Positions 7,116-7,416 of a stretch of 7,416 nucleotides of DNA are shown here, in pieces; within the stretch, counting starts at the first letter, position 1, and every line of letters starts with the position of its first letter. The DNA lies in the NCBI GenBank assembly GCA_023434465.1, contig JAEYSQ010000123.1, forward strand, positions 1 to 7,416. The letters are read 5' to 3'. Origin of the DNA: Actinomycetes bacterium. GTDB lineage: Bacteria > Actinomycetota > Thermoleophilia > Solirubrobacterales > 70-9. Both the position numbers and the translations under genes were made by a program. Below the pieces are notes generated by a model. That model did not search any database, had not been told where the DNA came from, and was given only the letters and a program-made list of their open reading frames with translations.

Positions 7116-7416
7116 ATGCCGATTTACGAATACCGCTGCGAAAACGACCACCTCTTCGAAGTGATGCAGTCGATCACCGAGGACGCCCTGACCGAGTGCA
7201 TCGAGTGCGGCGCCCCGGTCCGGAAGGTGCTGCATTCGCCGGCCATTCACTTCAAGGGCTCGGGCTTCCACAACACCGACTACGGCACCCGCAAGTCCAA
7301 CCAGGCCAAGGCTGCTTCCGAATCGTCAAAGAGCGAGTCCGGGTCGTCCGACTCGGGTTCCTCGTCGGCGGCCTCGGGTTCGAAGTCTGATTCCGGCTCG
7401 TCGGGCGACTCCGGTT
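7116..7416 (+). CDS. FmdB family zinc ribbon protein (3' end beyond the window)
   Basis: One hundred codons are visible and the frame is open at the window end. The N-terminus MPIYEYRCE, the PLTEC-like ALTECIECG and the FKGSGFHNTDY motif are hallmarks of the FmdB (CxxC_CxxC_SSSS) family, small putative regulatory zinc-ribbon proteins of unsettled function named after the fmd operon of Methylophilus. The second knuckle C28-x2-C31 is normal. The first is C8ENDH12, with no second Cys; His12 may be the ligand instead, a variant also seen in other FmdB-like proteins (CxNGH). From residue 61 on the chain is a low-complexity tail of Ser, Gly, Asp, Lys and Ala, typical of the family and probably disordered. 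No Shine-Dalgarno is seen before the ATG. Family call is strong; cellular role is not known. Confidence 0.9.
   Translation, partial: MPIYEYRCENDHLFEVMQSITEDALTECIECGAPVRKVLHSPAIHFKGSGFHNTDYGTRKSNQAKAASESSKSESGSSDSGSSSAASGSKSDSGSSGDSG

Overview
The window is high-GC bacterial DNA with dense, strongly GC3-biased genes, short or missing Shine-Dalgarno sequences and TANNNT-type -10 boxes close to start codons. Together with a single-chain GlyRS of about 460 residues and an FmdB-type zinc ribbon protein, this suggests an actinobacterium, perhaps of the Thermoleophilia/Solirubrobacterales. That placement is inference from protein flavour and base composition only.

Layout, left to right. Positions 1-249 hold no gene I can support. 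They carry several nested or tandem inverted repeats, a 25-bp-period direct repeat and a likely promoter for typA. typA/bipA (250-2082, +) is a complete ribosome-associated GTPase, most likely started by TTG. A hairpin at 2091-2111 separates it from a convergent block on the minus strand.

Reading the minus strand from right to left: glyS (7060-5669) encodes glycyl-tRNA synthetase. A 119-bp gap with a long inverted repeat and a T-run follows. Then come three closely spaced genes (gaps of 57 and 44 bp): a two-domain vicinal-oxygen-chelate (VOC) extradiol-dioxygenase-like protein (5549-4680), a six-TM FUSC/aromatic-acid-exporter-like membrane protein (4622-3540), and a 428-residue R2-like ligand-binding oxidase (R2lox) fused to a C-terminal SCP2 sterol/lipid-carrier domain (3495-2209). 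Divergent from glyS, fmdB (7116 to the window end, +) is cut off inside a Ser/Gly-rich tail.

The most interesting object is the R2lox-SCP2 fusion. All six metal ligands and the Val/Tyr pair that forms the ether crosslink in characterised R2lox proteins are present, and a lipid-binding domain is joined to them. R2lox proteins are known to hold a long-chain fatty acid at the metal site, so the fusion suggests that the SCP2 part supplies or retains a lipid substrate. Its likely operon partners, a ring-cleavage-type dioxygenase and an exporter of amphipathic/aromatic acids, fit an oxidative module for hydrophobic compounds. That role is a hypothesis.
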